Assembly (NCBI RefSeq): GCF_026240015.1
Contig: NZ_JAPIUX010000009.1
Coordinates: 1-64,000 of the forward strand
DNA length: 64,000 bases
Direction of reading: 5' to 3'
Source: Acetobacter farinalis
Lineage (GTDB): Bacteria; Pseudomonadota; Alphaproteobacteria; Acetobacterales; Acetobacteraceae
How positions within the stretch are numbered: position 1 is the first letter of the stretch; each line of letters opens with the position of its first letter. Below the pieces are notes generated by a model, which was given only the letters and a program-made list of their open reading frames with translations, made no database searches and was not told the origin of the DNA. Positions 24,802-34,161 of the stretch are shown in pieces. Both the position numbers and the translations under genes were made by a program.

Positions 24802-26289
24802 TCATGCTTCTGGTGTCCGTGTCAGGCGTGGGAAAACGCCTCGCACCAGACGAGCGCACACAGCAAAGGCAAACAGCAGGATAATGCCCAGTAGAATCAG
24901 CCAGGGGAATGCCAGCGCGTGCCCGCCGGGATGCAGCGCGGCCATGGCCAGCAGCACGAGGGGCACCGTCAGGCAGAACGCCGGAAGCAGGTCCGCCGCC
25001 CGGGCGGAGGGCAGCGCCATACCGGCCAGAAATGTCCCCAGCATGGGGCCATAGCCACATGCCGCAATGGAGAGCCCCAGCAGCACGGCGGACTGGCTCC
25101 CTTGTGCAAACAGCAGGGAACACCCGACGAGCACGGCACTCCAGAACACAGTCAGCACACGGGCCAGGCCAAGGGGGGTGAGAGAAAGTTTCCGGCTCAG
25201 TGCCGAGCAGGCGGAGGAAAAATCTCCCATTGTGGCGGCTGTCATGGCGGAAAGGGTGGAGGAGAGAGATCCCATGGTGGCCGCCAGAATGGCCGCCACC
25301 ATCAACCCGCGCAGCCCTGCGGGCAGACCATGGACGATATAGTCCGGGAAAATGGCGTCCGGCGTGGAAAACCCTGCGGCCTGAACCGAAAGCTGGCCGT
25401 GATGCATCCAGAGCAGGATCCCTACCCCGGAGAGCAGGAAGAACAGTGCCGTCACCCCGACAGCACTCCCCATAAGCGCCAGCCGGGCGTCCTTCAGGCT
25501 GCGGGCGGCCAGCACACGCTGCACCATAAGCTGGTCTGTCCCGTGGGAGGCAAGGGTCATCAGCGCGCCACCGCCAATGGCGGCAATGGGGGTGAAGGCG
25601 CTGCTGAAAGGGGCAGTGCCATGGAGGAACAGGTTGAATTTTCCAGCCTGCCGCAAGGTTGTGGCAGCTCCAGCGGGGAGGCCATGCAGCAAAAGGGCGG
25701 CACACATGGCTGAGCCTGCCAGATACAGGCAGAACTGGATGGCATCAGACCAGACAACGGCCCGCAGGCCGCCACACACGGTATAAAACAGCGTGATACC
25801 GACAACACCCAGCAGAAGCACGGTATGCGGCACCGCCATGTGGGTAGCGGCCAGCATGGCAGTGAGGGGCAGCATGCCAGCAAACAGCCGGACGGCTTCC
25901 GCCAGAACGCGGGTGCCCAGAAAGGTGGCGGATGCAACACGCTGCATCCGCTGGCCAAAGCGCTGGCCGAGGTAATCATACGCGCTGAGCATGCGGCCCG
26001 CGCTGTAAAGGGGCAGGAATTTCCACGCCACAAGGGCGCGGCCCAGAAGATAGCCCAGCGCCAGCCCCACAAATACCATGCCGCTCCCAAAGGCCACGCC
26101 GGGAACGCTGATGACTGTCAGTGTCGAAGTTTCTGTTGCCACCATGGACAGGCACAGGGCCCACCAGGGCAGATCATGCCCGCCTTCCAGATAGGCCGCG
26201 GTGGAAGACTGGCGGCCTGAAAGCATGACGGCCAGCAGCGGCATGCCAGCCAGATAGGCCAGCATGACAATCAGATCGGCACTGTTCAT
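24802..26289 (-). CDS. Sodium/solute symporter (SSS family)
   Basis: Inner-membrane transporter (495 aa) with about 13 hydrophobic segments and the SSS core pattern (ATETSTLTVISVPGVAFGSG; YDYLGQRFG; GGLRAVVWSDAIQFCLYL; ASHGTDQLMVQRVLAARS). The substrate is unknown. It lies between cutC (4-bp overlap) and murQ (43-bp gap), so an amino sugar or N-acetylmuramic acid is the best contextual guess, as in other murQ-linked SSS genes. Confidence 0.88.
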   Translation of the reverse strand: MNSADLIVMLAYLAGMPLLAVMLSGRQSSTAAYLEGGHDLPWWALCLSMVATETSTLTVISVPGVAFGSGMVFVGLALGYLLGRALVAWKFLPLYSAGRMLSAYDYLGQRFGQRMQRVASATFLGTRVLAEAVRLFAGMLPLTAMLAATHMAVPHTVLLLGVVGITLFYTVCGGLRAVVWSDAIQFCLYLAGSAMCAALLLHGLPAGAATTLRQAGKFNLFLHGTAPFSSAFTPIAAIGGGALMTLASHGTDQLMVQRVLAARSLKDARLALMGSAVGVTALFFLLSGVGILLWMHHGQLSVQAAGFSTPDAIFPDYIVHGLPAGLRGLMVAAILAATMGSLSSTLSAMTAATMGDFSSACSALSRKLSLTPLGLARVLTVFWSAVLVGCSLLFAQGSQSAVLLGLSIAACGYGPMLGTFLAGMALPSARAADLLPAFCLTVPLVLLAMAALHPGGHALAFPWLILLGIILLFAFAVCARLVRGVFPRLTRTPEA

Positions 26290-27017
26290 AAGGGCTGATT
26301 TCCTGCGGCCTGACGGGTGGCTGCAACCAGAGCGCGTATTGCATCAGGGTCTGTTATCACCGGTTGGGAGCCAAACCCGAAAGCATCGTCTCCAGCCAGA
26401 GGGGCCGCAGGTTTGCGGCACGAGGCATGAACTTCCGTCACACCGGTCCGGGTGATCACGGTCTGTACATTGCCAGCAGTCACGCCGCTGCCTGCCAGAA
26501 TGACAATGCGGCCCTGTGCGAGATGCTGCAAACGGGCGAGGCCTTCCACCCCCTGAAGCGCGGAAGGCTTCTGGCCGGAGGTCAGGATGCGCGTAAACCC
26601 GGCCTCAATGGCAAATTCCAGCTCAGAAAACGGGTCAGGCACCAGATCAAACGCCCGGTGCAGCGTGCGCTCCATCCCGTGGCATTCCTCGGAAAGACGC
26701 AGGAGGAGATCCCGGTCCAGACTCCTGTCGGGCCTGCTGGCCCCCAGCACCACACCCGCCAGCCCTGCCTGACGGGCTGCCCGGATATCGTCCTTCATCA
26801 CGGCAGCTTCTTCGGCATCAAACAGGAAGGAACCTGCACGCGGGCGGATCATGGCGAGGCATGGCAGCGGGCAGCGGGCGGCATAGCGCATCAGCCCCAC
26901 GCTTGGCGTCAGGCCACCCACATCCAGTGAGGCGCAGAGTTCAAGCCTGTCCGCTCCGGCGGCATGGGCCGCATCAACGCCCTGTGGTGTTTCGATGCAG
27001 ATTTCAACACGGTTCAT
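26286..27017 (-). CDS. cutC: CutC-family TIM-barrel protein
   Basis: CutC family (243 aa): VEICIETPQGVDAAHAAGADRLELCASLDVGGLTPS at the start, MIRPRAGSFLFDAEE, the GVVLGAS strand and ILTSGQKPSALQGVEGL near the C-terminal third. The family was named for copper homeostasis in E. coli, but its enzymatic role is not settled. Met at 27017 has GGAG eight nucleotides upstream; the longer frame to 27146 lies within the kinase gene. It overlaps the kinase end by 14 bp and the symporter start by 4 bp, so it is a fixed member of an amino-sugar operon. Confidence 0.93.
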   Translation of the reverse strand: MNRVEICIETPQGVDAAHAAGADRLELCASLDVGGLTPSVGLMRYAARCPLPCLAMIRPRAGSFLFDAEEAAVMKDDIRAARQAGLAGVVLGASRPDRSLDRDLLLRLSEECHGMERTLHRAFDLVPDPFSELEFAIEAGFTRILTSGQKPSALQGVEGLARLQHLAQGRIVILAGSGVTAGNVQTVITRTGVTEVHASCRKPAAPLAGDDAFGFGSQPVITDPDAIRALVAATRQAAGNQPL

Positions 27018-27930
27018 GACACATCTCCGGCCCAAGGCAGGTGGCCCCCAGAATTCCGGCATTTTTGCCCAGCATTGCACGGCGGAGAAGCGGCTGTGTG
27101 GTGGGAACCAGAATACGGTCACGCACGGCCCGGTCCAGCGCATCAATCAGGGCGGCTGAATTGCTCAGCCCCCCCGCCACAGGTACCACCGTACTGCCTG
27201 TGATGTTAATGACATGCGCCAGCGCCGCACTGGTATAGAGCATCCAGACAGACATGGTTTTTGTGGCCTGTGCGTCGCCCTGTTCCCAAAGTGTCAGAAT
27301 GGCGTGGCTGGTTTCAGCGCGTCCGCCAGCCCAGACATGCAGGCGCTCCAGACCGCGCGCGCCTGCCAGCGTATCAAGGCAGCCCGATTGCCCGCAGCCG
27401 CAGGGGAACAGGGGCACCAGAGAGAGCGCCTCTTCCGGGTCCGCCAGAAATGGCGGGGCAATAACGGCGGGGGCATGCCCCAGTTCGCCCGTCACGCCGC
27501 CCAGACCGGGCACACGCTGCCCGTCCAGCACAAATCCGCCGCCAACCCCCGTGCCCAGAATGAGGCCGAACACATTCCGATGCCCCTTTGCCGCGCCAAA
27601 CCGGGCCTCCGCCAGAGCAAAACAGTCTGCATCGTTCCCGATGCGAACCAGACGCTGCGTGTGGTGGCTGAGCTGCTCTCTCACGGCCAGCGTGTTCAGA
27701 CAGGGAATATTTGCGGCATTTACCCGGCCGGTCAGCGGGTCTTCCACTCCGGCAATTGCGATATGCAGCGGAATGCCGGGATATGGCGCACATAATGCCT
27801 TGAGAGCACCTATGAAGTTTTCAGAATCCGCTACCGGAGTGGGTACGGTCTGACGATGTTCCAGTCTGCCATCAGGATGGACGAGAGCAAAATCGATAAA
27901 CGACCCGCCGATGTCTGCACAGAGAAGCAT
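27004..27930 (-). CDS. ROK-family sugar kinase, probable N-acetylhexosamine kinase
   Basis: ROK kinase (308 aa from Met at 27930). The N-terminal phosphate loop is CADIGGSFIDFALV, the catalytic Asp lies in RIGNDADCFALAEA, and the ATP-site glycine-rich loop is ILGTGVGGGFVLDG. The zinc-type signature GELGHAP followed by CGCGQSGCLDT is complete. There is no DNA-binding extension, so it is an enzyme and not a regulator. Its operon partners (murQ, symporter) suggest phosphorylation of GlcNAc and/or MurNAc at carbon 6. The gene is divergent from the NagC-like regulator. Confidence 0.88.
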   Translation of the reverse strand: MLLCADIGGSFIDFALVHPDGRLEHRQTVPTPVADSENFIGALKALCAPYPGIPLHIAIAGVEDPLTGRVNAANIPCLNTLAVREQLSHHTQRLVRIGNDADCFALAEARFGAAKGHRNVFGLILGTGVGGGFVLDGQRVPGLGGVTGELGHAPAVIAPPFLADPEEALSLVPLFPCGCGQSGCLDTLAGARGLERLHVWAGGRAETSHAILTLWEQGDAQATKTMSVWMLYTSAALAHVINITGSTVVPVAGGLSNSAALIDALDRAVRDRILVPTTQPLLRRAMLGKNAGILGATCLGPEMCHEPC

Positions 27931-28116
27931 AAGGGCATCCGTGATTGAAAGGCACTGAAGGACCAAGGAGCGCAGGGGCTCCTGCCGGGTAAGGCAAGGC
28001 GTCTTTCCGGGTTAGTATTTCAGAGGGGGTTTGTAAATAACATTCCACCTGTCTCCCCTACTTGTTTCATGCTATAAATTATCTTCGTTCCCGTTTTTGC
28101 AGGCAAGGGGCAGGCC

Positions 28117-29256
28117 ATGCTGTCTTCAGGGCATTATCAGATTCTCAGCACACTCAGCCGTTTCGGGCCTAGAAGCCGGAGTGAGCTGGCAAAGGATCTG
28201 GGGATGAGCAAGGCAGCCCTCACAGCGCTGGTGCGCGATCTGCTGGAGCAGGATATTCTGTGTGAGCAGGAGCCTGTTTACGGAGCAGGCCGTCCTTCCG
28301 TGCCGCTGGTTGTGAGAGCAAATGCGGCCTGGTTTATCGGTATTTCCCTTCAGGATGATCCTGCGGTTGTGGTGCTGACAGACCTGCACGGCACAACGCT
28401 TGCCAGAATTGAACTCCCCCGCCTGCCTGACCCGGAGGCCTGTCTGGCCTCCCTTGCCGGAGCGGTTGGGGACTTACGGAAGTCTCTTGGGAAAAACCGT
28501 GAGAAAATTTCAGGAATTGGCGTAGCGCTGCCGGGGTTTGTGGCCAAGGACAGGCAGACCTGTCTGGCCTGCACGGCGCTGGGGTGGCGTAACCTCAATA
28601 TCGGAACCGTGCTGGCCGAACGGACCGGCTTGCCGGTGTGGGTGGAGAATGATGCAAAGGCGCTGATTCTGGGGGAGCAGCTTTTCGGGCCTTTGAAAGG
28701 CAGCCCGGATTTCAGCATGGTTTTTGTCAGCCACGGCATCGGGTGCGCCCATATTGTAAACGGGCGGCTGCTATGGGGGAATGCCGGCGGGGCAGGGGAA
28801 ATTTCTCATGCCCCCATCACTGTGGATGCAACACAGGCCCTGCCATGCCGATGCGGAAATCGCGGGTGTCTGGAAACGGTGGCTTCTCTTCTGGCAATTG
28901 GTAATGCTGCCCGGCAGGCAGGTTTGCCCACCAGCACGCGGGAACTCACGCTGCTGGCGGCAGAAGGGCATCCGCAGGCCCTGACCATTCTGCACAGGGC
29001 CGGATCAGCCATGGGCATTGCCACGGCGCAACTTATTCAGATGCTGGACCCCAGCCATGTTGTCGTGATGCTGGATTCTGCCCTGAAGGATGGCGTGTAT
29101 GGGCACGCACTCCAGCATGAAGCGGACTCTCATATTCTGCATCGTCCCAATACCCATACCATGATCAATTTTCGTGATTTTGAGCCGGACAGTTTTGCAC
29201 GGGGGGCGGCGAGCCTTGCCGCGCGGTATTTCATTTTCGGGCATGGTGATGTGTAA
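28117..29256 (+). CDS. NagC/Mlc-like ROK transcriptional repressor
   Basis: ROK-family regulator (379 aa). A winged helix-turn-helix occupies about residues 5-60 (RSRSELAKDLGMSKAALTALVRDLLEQ), followed by a ROK sugar-binding domain with GIGVALPGFV, WVENDAKALILGEQLFG and the zinc motif GEISHAP with CRCGNRGCLETV. The ATP-loop equivalent is VSHGIGCAHIVNG, lacking the usual G-T-G, which fits a non-catalytic sensor. It is divergent from the kinase-cutC-symporter-murQ run and upstream of the receptor, transporter, nagB and hexosaminidase genes, so it probably represses both arms and is released by GlcNAc-6-phosphate or a related sugar. Confidence 0.9.
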   Translation: MLSSGHYQILSTLSRFGPRSRSELAKDLGMSKAALTALVRDLLEQDILCEQEPVYGAGRPSVPLVVRANAAWFIGISLQDDPAVVVLTDLHGTTLARIELPRLPDPEACLASLAGAVGDLRKSLGKNREKISGIGVALPGFVAKDRQTCLACTALGWRNLNIGTVLAERTGLPVWVENDAKALILGEQLFGPLKGSPDFSMVFVSHGIGCAHIVNGRLLWGNAGGAGEISHAPITVDATQALPCRCGNRGCLETVASLLAIGNAARQAGLPTSTRELTLLAAEGHPQALTILHRAGSAMGIATAQLIQMLDPSHVVVMLDSALKDGVYGHALQHEADSHILHRPNTHTMINFRDFEPDSFARGAASLAARYFIFGHGDV

Positions 29257-29322
29257 GCGGCATGCAAATGCGGCCCAAAACGTGTCTTTTCCGCAACGAT
29301 AAGCCAAAACATGCGCGAAAGT

Positions 29323-29345
29323 TTTAATTCATAATATGAATTAAA
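29323..29345. promoter_or_regulatory. 23-bp palindrome, candidate ROK operator
   Basis: Ten-base arms (29323-29332 and 29336-29345) are exact reverse complements around AAT; the core reads AATTCATAATATGAATT. It lies 67 bp after the regulator gene and about 108 bp before the receptor start. AT-rich palindromes of this kind are bound by NagC/Mlc proteins in other bacteria. A much weaker look-alike (TTTCATGCTATAAAT, about 28066-28080) lies between the kinase and regulator genes. Confidence 0.55.
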
Positions 29346-29452
29346 TCGTTCTTCTTAAACCCCCATTGCATACTAACTGAAGCGTTTGCAGGATTATGTT
29401 CCTGTTTGTGAATGAAATGGCATTCTCACGATCGGCGGAGGGGGTTGTCATC

Positions 29453-31879
29453 ATGCGTCTTTCACTACGTCAGCTTTCAGTCTCCTGTGTTGCGTTGACA
29501 GGCCTTTGGGCCGCGGCAGCGCAGGCGCAGCCAGTATCAAGACCGGTTTCCGGCAAGCATTTCAAAAAGCCTGCCAAATCCTCTGGTGTGGTACGGAAAA
29601 AATCATCTGCGGAAAACGGGCTCAGCTCTTCTGTTCTGGGGCAGTTTACCGGCGGGGTGGAAGAAATTTCTGTCACCAGCCATTCCGTGTCCGCCACAGG
29701 CGTGACCAATCGTACACCTGGCGGCGGCCTCATGCCGCACCAGACAGCCCCGCGCTCGCAAAGCGGCATTACGCGGGATTTTATTGCCAAACAGGCACCG
29801 TCATCAAACATCACGTCGCTGGTGGCGGATTTGCCGGGTGTTACGGTTTCCAGCCAGGATCCGTTCGGCATGACTGGTGATCATCTTCAGGTGCGCGGGC
29901 TGAATGAAACACAGATGGGCTATCTGTTTGAAGGCGCGCCTCTGGCTGATCCCATCAACTATGCACCCTATACGTCCACTCTGGTTGATTCGGAAAATCT
30001 TGGCTCGGTAACGGTCTCTCAGGGGTCGCCCGATCTGAATGCGCCATTTTATAATGCGGTTGGCGGCCAGATTACCGCAACAGCCATCAATCCGTCTCAC
30101 AATGCCGGTGGGTTTCTGGATGTTGGTGGCGGTTCTTACAGTTACAATAAGGAATTTATCCGTCTTGATACCGGGGATATCGGGCGTTCCGGTGTGCGCG
30201 GGTATGTTTCGTTCTCCCATACAGGGTATAATAACGGCGCGCGTGGGCCGGGCGGCCTGTTCCGGTATCACCTGGATTCAAAATTTGTAAAAGAATGGGG
30301 TGATGGCAACAGTATTTCCGCCATCTTCTCCTATAACCGGCAGCAGGCGGCCTCCTGGCGCTCACCAACTAAGGCGCAGTGGAGCCAGTATGGGGTCGGG
30401 TTTGCCTATGATAAGTCTTTCACGCCGGGTGATGCCCGATATTATAAGCTGAACCAGCAGAATCTGAACCAGCAGTTGCTTGTCATGCCCATGCATTTCA
30501 CGCTGGCGGATAATTTGCACCTGCATGTTTCTCCCTATTACGTGCATCAGTTCGGCCCGTCTCTGGGGGGAGAAAATATTCCGGCGTCCGGCGGGTATTA
30601 TGGCACGCAGCAATACGGACCCCTGAATGTGGGAACGCCGGTGAATGGCGCAATCCTGACATCCAGCCGTGATCCGTGGAACCAGAAAACCGGCGGCCTG
30701 AATGCGTCGATGGACTGGCGTATTTCCAGAAGCAACACGTTCTCGTTCGGATGGTGGTATGCCTATACCACACATGAAGAACTCTCGGATTTCCGTCCGG
30801 TTTATGCTGATGGCAGTGGTTGGTCGGGCGATGTTATCCGGGTGAACGGTAAAATTCTCTCAGGATACGACCTGAACTTCATGCAGCAGGTCAACACGCT
30901 GTTCATTGCTGATACACAAAAGCTTCTGCACGATAAGCTGACACTGAGTGCCGGCTTCCGCGTCGCCATGGTGTCTCGCCAGGGTACGAACCTTATTCCC
31001 GGTGCGGACCCATATAAGATGCAGGGGAACTATTTTGAACCGCTGCCGCAGTTTTCGGCAAGTTACATGATCACGCCGAAGGATCAGATTTACCTCAATG
31101 GCGCGACATCCTTCCGTGCGCCGGAATCTGTGGAAGCTTATTCCCAGATTTTTGACCCCAATGCCTCGCATGCCGTCATGCAGCCGCAGAGCCTGAAGCC
31201 GGAATATTCCATCAGTGAAGAACTCGGGTACCGGCATCAGGGCAGTTTCTACAATTTCTCTATGTCCCTGTTTAACATCAATCTGACAAACCATCAGGTG
31301 ACGTCCACAGGCTATATCCCCAATACAAACATGATGGTCTCCTCACCCATCAATATTGGCGGCCAGACATCCCGCGGTGTGCAGGCGGAATTCGGTCTGG
31401 CGCGCTGGCACCACTTCAGTCCGTATATTTCCGGGCAGTTCCTGCACTCCACGTTTGATAATAATTTCAATACCGGAAAGGGTTATTTGCCAACAGCCGG
31501 GAAAGTGGCGGTGCAGGCTCCCAAATTTACCGGTGCCATCGGCCTGAGCTATGATGACGGACGGTTCTTTGGAAACTTTGATGTGCGGTATGTGGATACA
31601 CAGTACACCACATTCATGAATGATGAAAAAATGCCCGCCTATGTCACCTCCAACCTGACACTGGGGTATCGCATGAAATCCTTCAGCTACCTCAAGCATC
31701 CGCAGATCCAGCTTAACCTGACCAATATCGGGGATAACCACTATCTGTCCGGGTCAAGCTATACGTCGAATGCGCATGCGCATGTCACCTCCACCGGGGC
31801 TGTCGCGGCGGGGAGCGCTCCGGTCTACTATGTCGGGGGTGTGTTTGCCGCTATGGTCTCGGTCTCGACCGGGTTCTGA
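29453..31879 (+). CDS. TonB-dependent outer-membrane receptor
   Basis: Outer-membrane active transporter (808 aa from Met at 29453, GGAGGG upstream). It has a signal peptide (about 1-26, ending AAAQAQ), then a basic linker and a TonB-box-like EEISVTS near residue 70. The plug domain spans about 105-215 (ITSLVADLPGVTVSSQDPFG, LQVRGLNETQMGYLFEGAPL), and the 22-strand barrel ends with the terminal phenylalanine in SVSTGF. It is placed directly behind a NagC-like regulator and before an amino-sugar transporter, nagB and hexosaminidase. Uptake of chito-oligosaccharides or glycans is therefore more likely than iron, but the ligand is not proven. Confidence 0.9.
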   Translation: MRLSLRQLSVSCVALTGLWAAAAQAQPVSRPVSGKHFKKPAKSSGVVRKKSSAENGLSSSVLGQFTGGVEEISVTSHSVSATGVTNRTPGGGLMPHQTAPRSQSGITRDFIAKQAPSSNITSLVADLPGVTVSSQDPFGMTGDHLQVRGLNETQMGYLFEGAPLADPINYAPYTSTLVDSENLGSVTVSQGSPDLNAPFYNAVGGQITATAINPSHNAGGFLDVGGGSYSYNKEFIRLDTGDIGRSGVRGYVSFSHTGYNNGARGPGGLFRYHLDSKFVKEWGDGNSISAIFSYNRQQAASWRSPTKAQWSQYGVGFAYDKSFTPGDARYYKLNQQNLNQQLLVMPMHFTLADNLHLHVSPYYVHQFGPSLGGENIPASGGYYGTQQYGPLNVGTPVNGAILTSSRDPWNQKTGGLNASMDWRISRSNTFSFGWWYAYTTHEELSDFRPVYADGSGWSGDVIRVNGKILSGYDLNFMQQVNTLFIADTQKLLHDKLTLSAGFRVAMVSRQGTNLIPGADPYKMQGNYFEPLPQFSASYMITPKDQIYLNGATSFRAPESVEAYSQIFDPNASHAVMQPQSLKPEYSISEELGYRHQGSFYNFSMSLFNINLTNHQVTSTGYIPNTNMMVSSPINIGGQTSRGVQAEFGLARWHHFSPYISGQFLHSTFDNNFNTGKGYLPTAGKVAVQAPKFTGAIGLSYDDGRFFGNFDVRYVDTQYTTFMNDEKMPAYVTSNLTLGYRMKSFSYLKHPQIQLNLTNIGDNHYLSGSSYTSNAHAHVTSTGAVAAGSAPVYYVGGVFAAMVSVSTGF

Positions 31880-31893
31880 GGGGGGCGGCCGGG

Positions 31894-31915
31894 GTGGGCG
31901 GTGCGCACCGCCCAC
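31894..31915. repeat. 22-bp perfect palindrome after the receptor gene
   Basis: GTGGGCGGTGC (31894-31904) is followed directly by its exact reverse complement (31905-31915), 15 bp after the stop codon. A hairpin here would be GC-rich with no T run after it. It is a possible terminator or 3'-end protector. Confidence 0.5.
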
Positions 31916-31918
31916 ACG

Positions 31919-31948
31919 CCGGGCATCAAACAGCCGGGCATCAAACAG
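31919..31948. repeat. Two tandem copies of a 15-bp unit
   Basis: CCGGGCATCAAACAG occurs at 31919-31933 and again, without a gap, at 31934-31948, between the receptor gene and the MFS gene. It looks like a recent slippage duplication. Confidence 0.8.
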
Positions 31949-31998
31949 ATTGATCAGGCCGGAGCCCCTCTCCGGCCCGCAGCTGAAAGGGGAGCGCA

Positions 31999-33300
31999 GT
32001 GCTCAGGTTTCCGATGACAAGTCCTGCAGGGGCCTATGGCTGGTGGCCTGTGCTGATTATGGCCGCGCTCTTTTTCAGTATCGGCTTTGTGACCTGGCTG
32101 AACGGGCCGCTCATCACGTTTGTGCAGATTGCGTTTAACCTGAGTGATGTGGCCTCTTTTCTGGTGCCGGTCTGTTTCTACCTTGCCTATCTGGTTTTTC
32201 CACTGCCGGCCACGCTGCTGGCAAAGCGGATCGGGTTGCGGCGCGGCCTTGTGGTTGCTCTTGCCGTTATGGCTGTGGGCACCCTGCTGTTTGGGGAGTG
32301 TGTGAATGGCCGGTGGTACGCGGGGGCTCTTGGCGGGCTGAGCGTGATCGGGGCGGGGCTTTCCCTGCTTCAGATTACCGTCAACCCTTACGTCAGTCTG
32401 CTGGGGGATCATGACCGCGCCGCCCAGCGTATTGCGATTATGGGGGTTGCCAACAAATTTGCCGGGATTGTTGCGCCGGTTCTGTTCGCGTTGGTGGTGA
32501 TGCCGGACGTCGGGCAGGTGGTGGCCAATATCAGCAAGACACCTGTTGGCCCCGAGCGGGAGAGTGTGCTGGCGCAGTTCACCCATGCTGTGCATGTGCC
32601 GTATCAGGCGATGGCAGCACTTCTGGTTCTGCTGGCTGTTCTTGTGGCCCGCGCGCCTCTGCCGGAGATCTCTCTGGAGGCTGCGTCCGCCTCTGAAGGT
32701 CCTGTGCGCAAGGCTCAGCCGCTCTGGCTTCTGACGGGCGTCTTTTCCATGTTCCTGTATGTGGGGGTGGAGGTGATGGCTGGAGATGCCATAGGCCTCT
32801 TCGGGCATTCTTTCGGGCTTTCTCTGGATATTACAAAATACCTCACGGCGCTCACGCTGGCCTCCATGATGGCCGGGTATCTGGTGGGCATGGTGGTGGT
32901 GCCGCGCTTTATCAGTCAGGATGGCTATATGCTGGCCTGCTGCCTGCTCGGCATTCTGATCTGCCTTGTGGCTCTGGTGGCTCCCGGCATCATTCCGGTT
33001 TTTTGTGTTGCCTTGCTTGGTTTTGCCAATGCCATGATTTTGCCCGCCCTCTTCCCCATTGTGCTGGCGGAGGCCGGGCCTGACGCAGGGAAGGCAACGG
33101 CTTTTCTGGTCATGGCCTATTCCGGTGGCGCCGTGCTGCCGCAGCTTTTTGTGCATGCGGCGCCCCTGCTCGGAAATGTACTGGCGTTCATGGTGCTGGC
33201 TATTCCGTCCTATCTTTTTATCGGGGGTTGGGCGCTGGCGCTGCGTGCCAAAACAGGGGCTCCCGTTGCAAAATCACGCGTTACCATGGCGGGAGACTGA
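31999..33300 (+). CDS. FucP/NagP-type MFS sugar transporter
   Basis: Inner-membrane sugar:proton symporter (433 aa) with about 12 hydrophobic helices. The FucP-group hallmarks are FFSIGFVTWLNGPLITFVQ in helix 1, the KRIGLRRGLVV loop, and LLQITVNPYVSLLG with the NPY motif. GTG at 31999 follows AAGGGGAG; an ATG at 32014 is an alternative. nagB begins 6 bp after its stop, so N-acetylglucosamine or a related amino sugar is the likely cargo, as for NagP of other Proteobacteria. Confidence 0.9.
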   Translation: MLRFPMTSPAGAYGWWPVLIMAALFFSIGFVTWLNGPLITFVQIAFNLSDVASFLVPVCFYLAYLVFPLPATLLAKRIGLRRGLVVALAVMAVGTLLFGECVNGRWYAGALGGLSVIGAGLSLLQITVNPYVSLLGDHDRAAQRIAIMGVANKFAGIVAPVLFALVVMPDVGQVVANISKTPVGPERESVLAQFTHAVHVPYQAMAALLVLLAVLVARAPLPEISLEAASASEGPVRKAQPLWLLTGVFSMFLYVGVEVMAGDAIGLFGHSFGLSLDITKYLTALTLASMMAGYLVGMVVVPRFISQDGYMLACCLLGILICLVALVAPGIIPVFCVALLGFANAMILPALFPIVLAEAGPDAGKATAFLVMAYSGGAVLPQLFVHAAPLLGNVLAFMVLAIPSYLFIGGWALALRAKTGAPVAKSRVTMAGD

Positions 33301-33306
33301 GTTTTT

Positions 33307-34101
33307 ATGAAAATTGTTATTTGTCCAGATGCAGACCGGGCGCGTTGGCTTGCGGCACAGGTTCTTGCCAGGCAGGTCAAAACCAAGCCGGCATCCGTGC
33401 TGGGGCTTGCAACCGGGCGCACCATGGAAGCCATTTATGGATTGTTGGCGGAAACAGCCCGGCAGCAGTCTATTGATTTCAGCGGTGTGACCACATTCAA
33501 TCTGGATGAGTATATCGGGCTGGGCGCGGAGCACCCGCAATCCTACCGCTATTACATGCAGGCCCATCTCTTTCAGCATGTGACTGTGGCTGCTGAAAAC
33601 ACGCATGTTCCTGATGGAACCGCAGCAGATGCGGAGGCTGAGGCACGCTCTTACGAAGAGCGTATTCGTGAAGCCGGCGGAATTGATCTCCAGCTTCTGG
33701 GGTTGGGGGAGAATGGTCATATTGGCTTTAATGAGCCACTTTCCGCCCTGAGCGGCCGCACGCATGTCGTCACACTGGCGCAGGCAACCCTGAAGCAGAA
33801 TGCCGGAATGTTCGGGAATGATATGGCGCGCGTGCCCACACGGGCGCTGACCATGGGTACAGGAACCATTCTGGATGCGCGGGAAGCGCTTCTGGTGGTT
33901 ACGGGGGATACAAAGGCCGAAATTGTGGGCCGGGTTATTGAAGGGCCGCTCACTGCTCTGGTGCCGGGCTCCGCCCTGCAACTTCATCCCCGCTGCCTTG
34001 TGGTGCTGGATGAAGCCGCGGCGTCTCGCCTTTCCCAGCGTGACGCCATTTTGTGGCAGATGCAGCATGATCCGGAACTGCGAGACCTTCTGGCCGTATA
34101 A
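33307..34101 (+). CDS. nagB: Glucosamine-6-phosphate deaminase
   Basis: Converts glucosamine-6-phosphate to fructose-6-phosphate and ammonia (264 aa). Recognisable segments are LGLATGRTMEAIY (phosphate site), TFNLDEYIGL with the catalytic Asp, and GLGENGHIGFNEP with the active-site His and Glu. The GxNGHIGFNEP form is that of the short, monomeric Bacillus type rather than the allosteric E. coli enzyme. It is 6 bp behind the MFS gene. Its substrate needs a deacetylase (NagA), for which no gene is seen in this window. Confidence 0.95.
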   Translation: MKIVICPDADRARWLAAQVLARQVKTKPASVLGLATGRTMEAIYGLLAETARQQSIDFSGVTTFNLDEYIGLGAEHPQSYRYYMQAHLFQHVTVAAENTHVPDGTAADAEAEARSYEERIREAGGIDLQLLGLGENGHIGFNEPLSALSGRTHVVTLAQATLKQNAGMFGNDMARVPTRALTMGTGTILDAREALLVVTGDTKAEIVGRVIEGPLTALVPGSALQLHPRCLVVLDEAAASRLSQRDAILWQMQHDPELRDLLAV

Positions 34102-34161
34102 CGCTGGCGACCGATCGGGGCCCAGCCCTTAAGCAGATAGTGCAAAAGAACAGGATAGACC

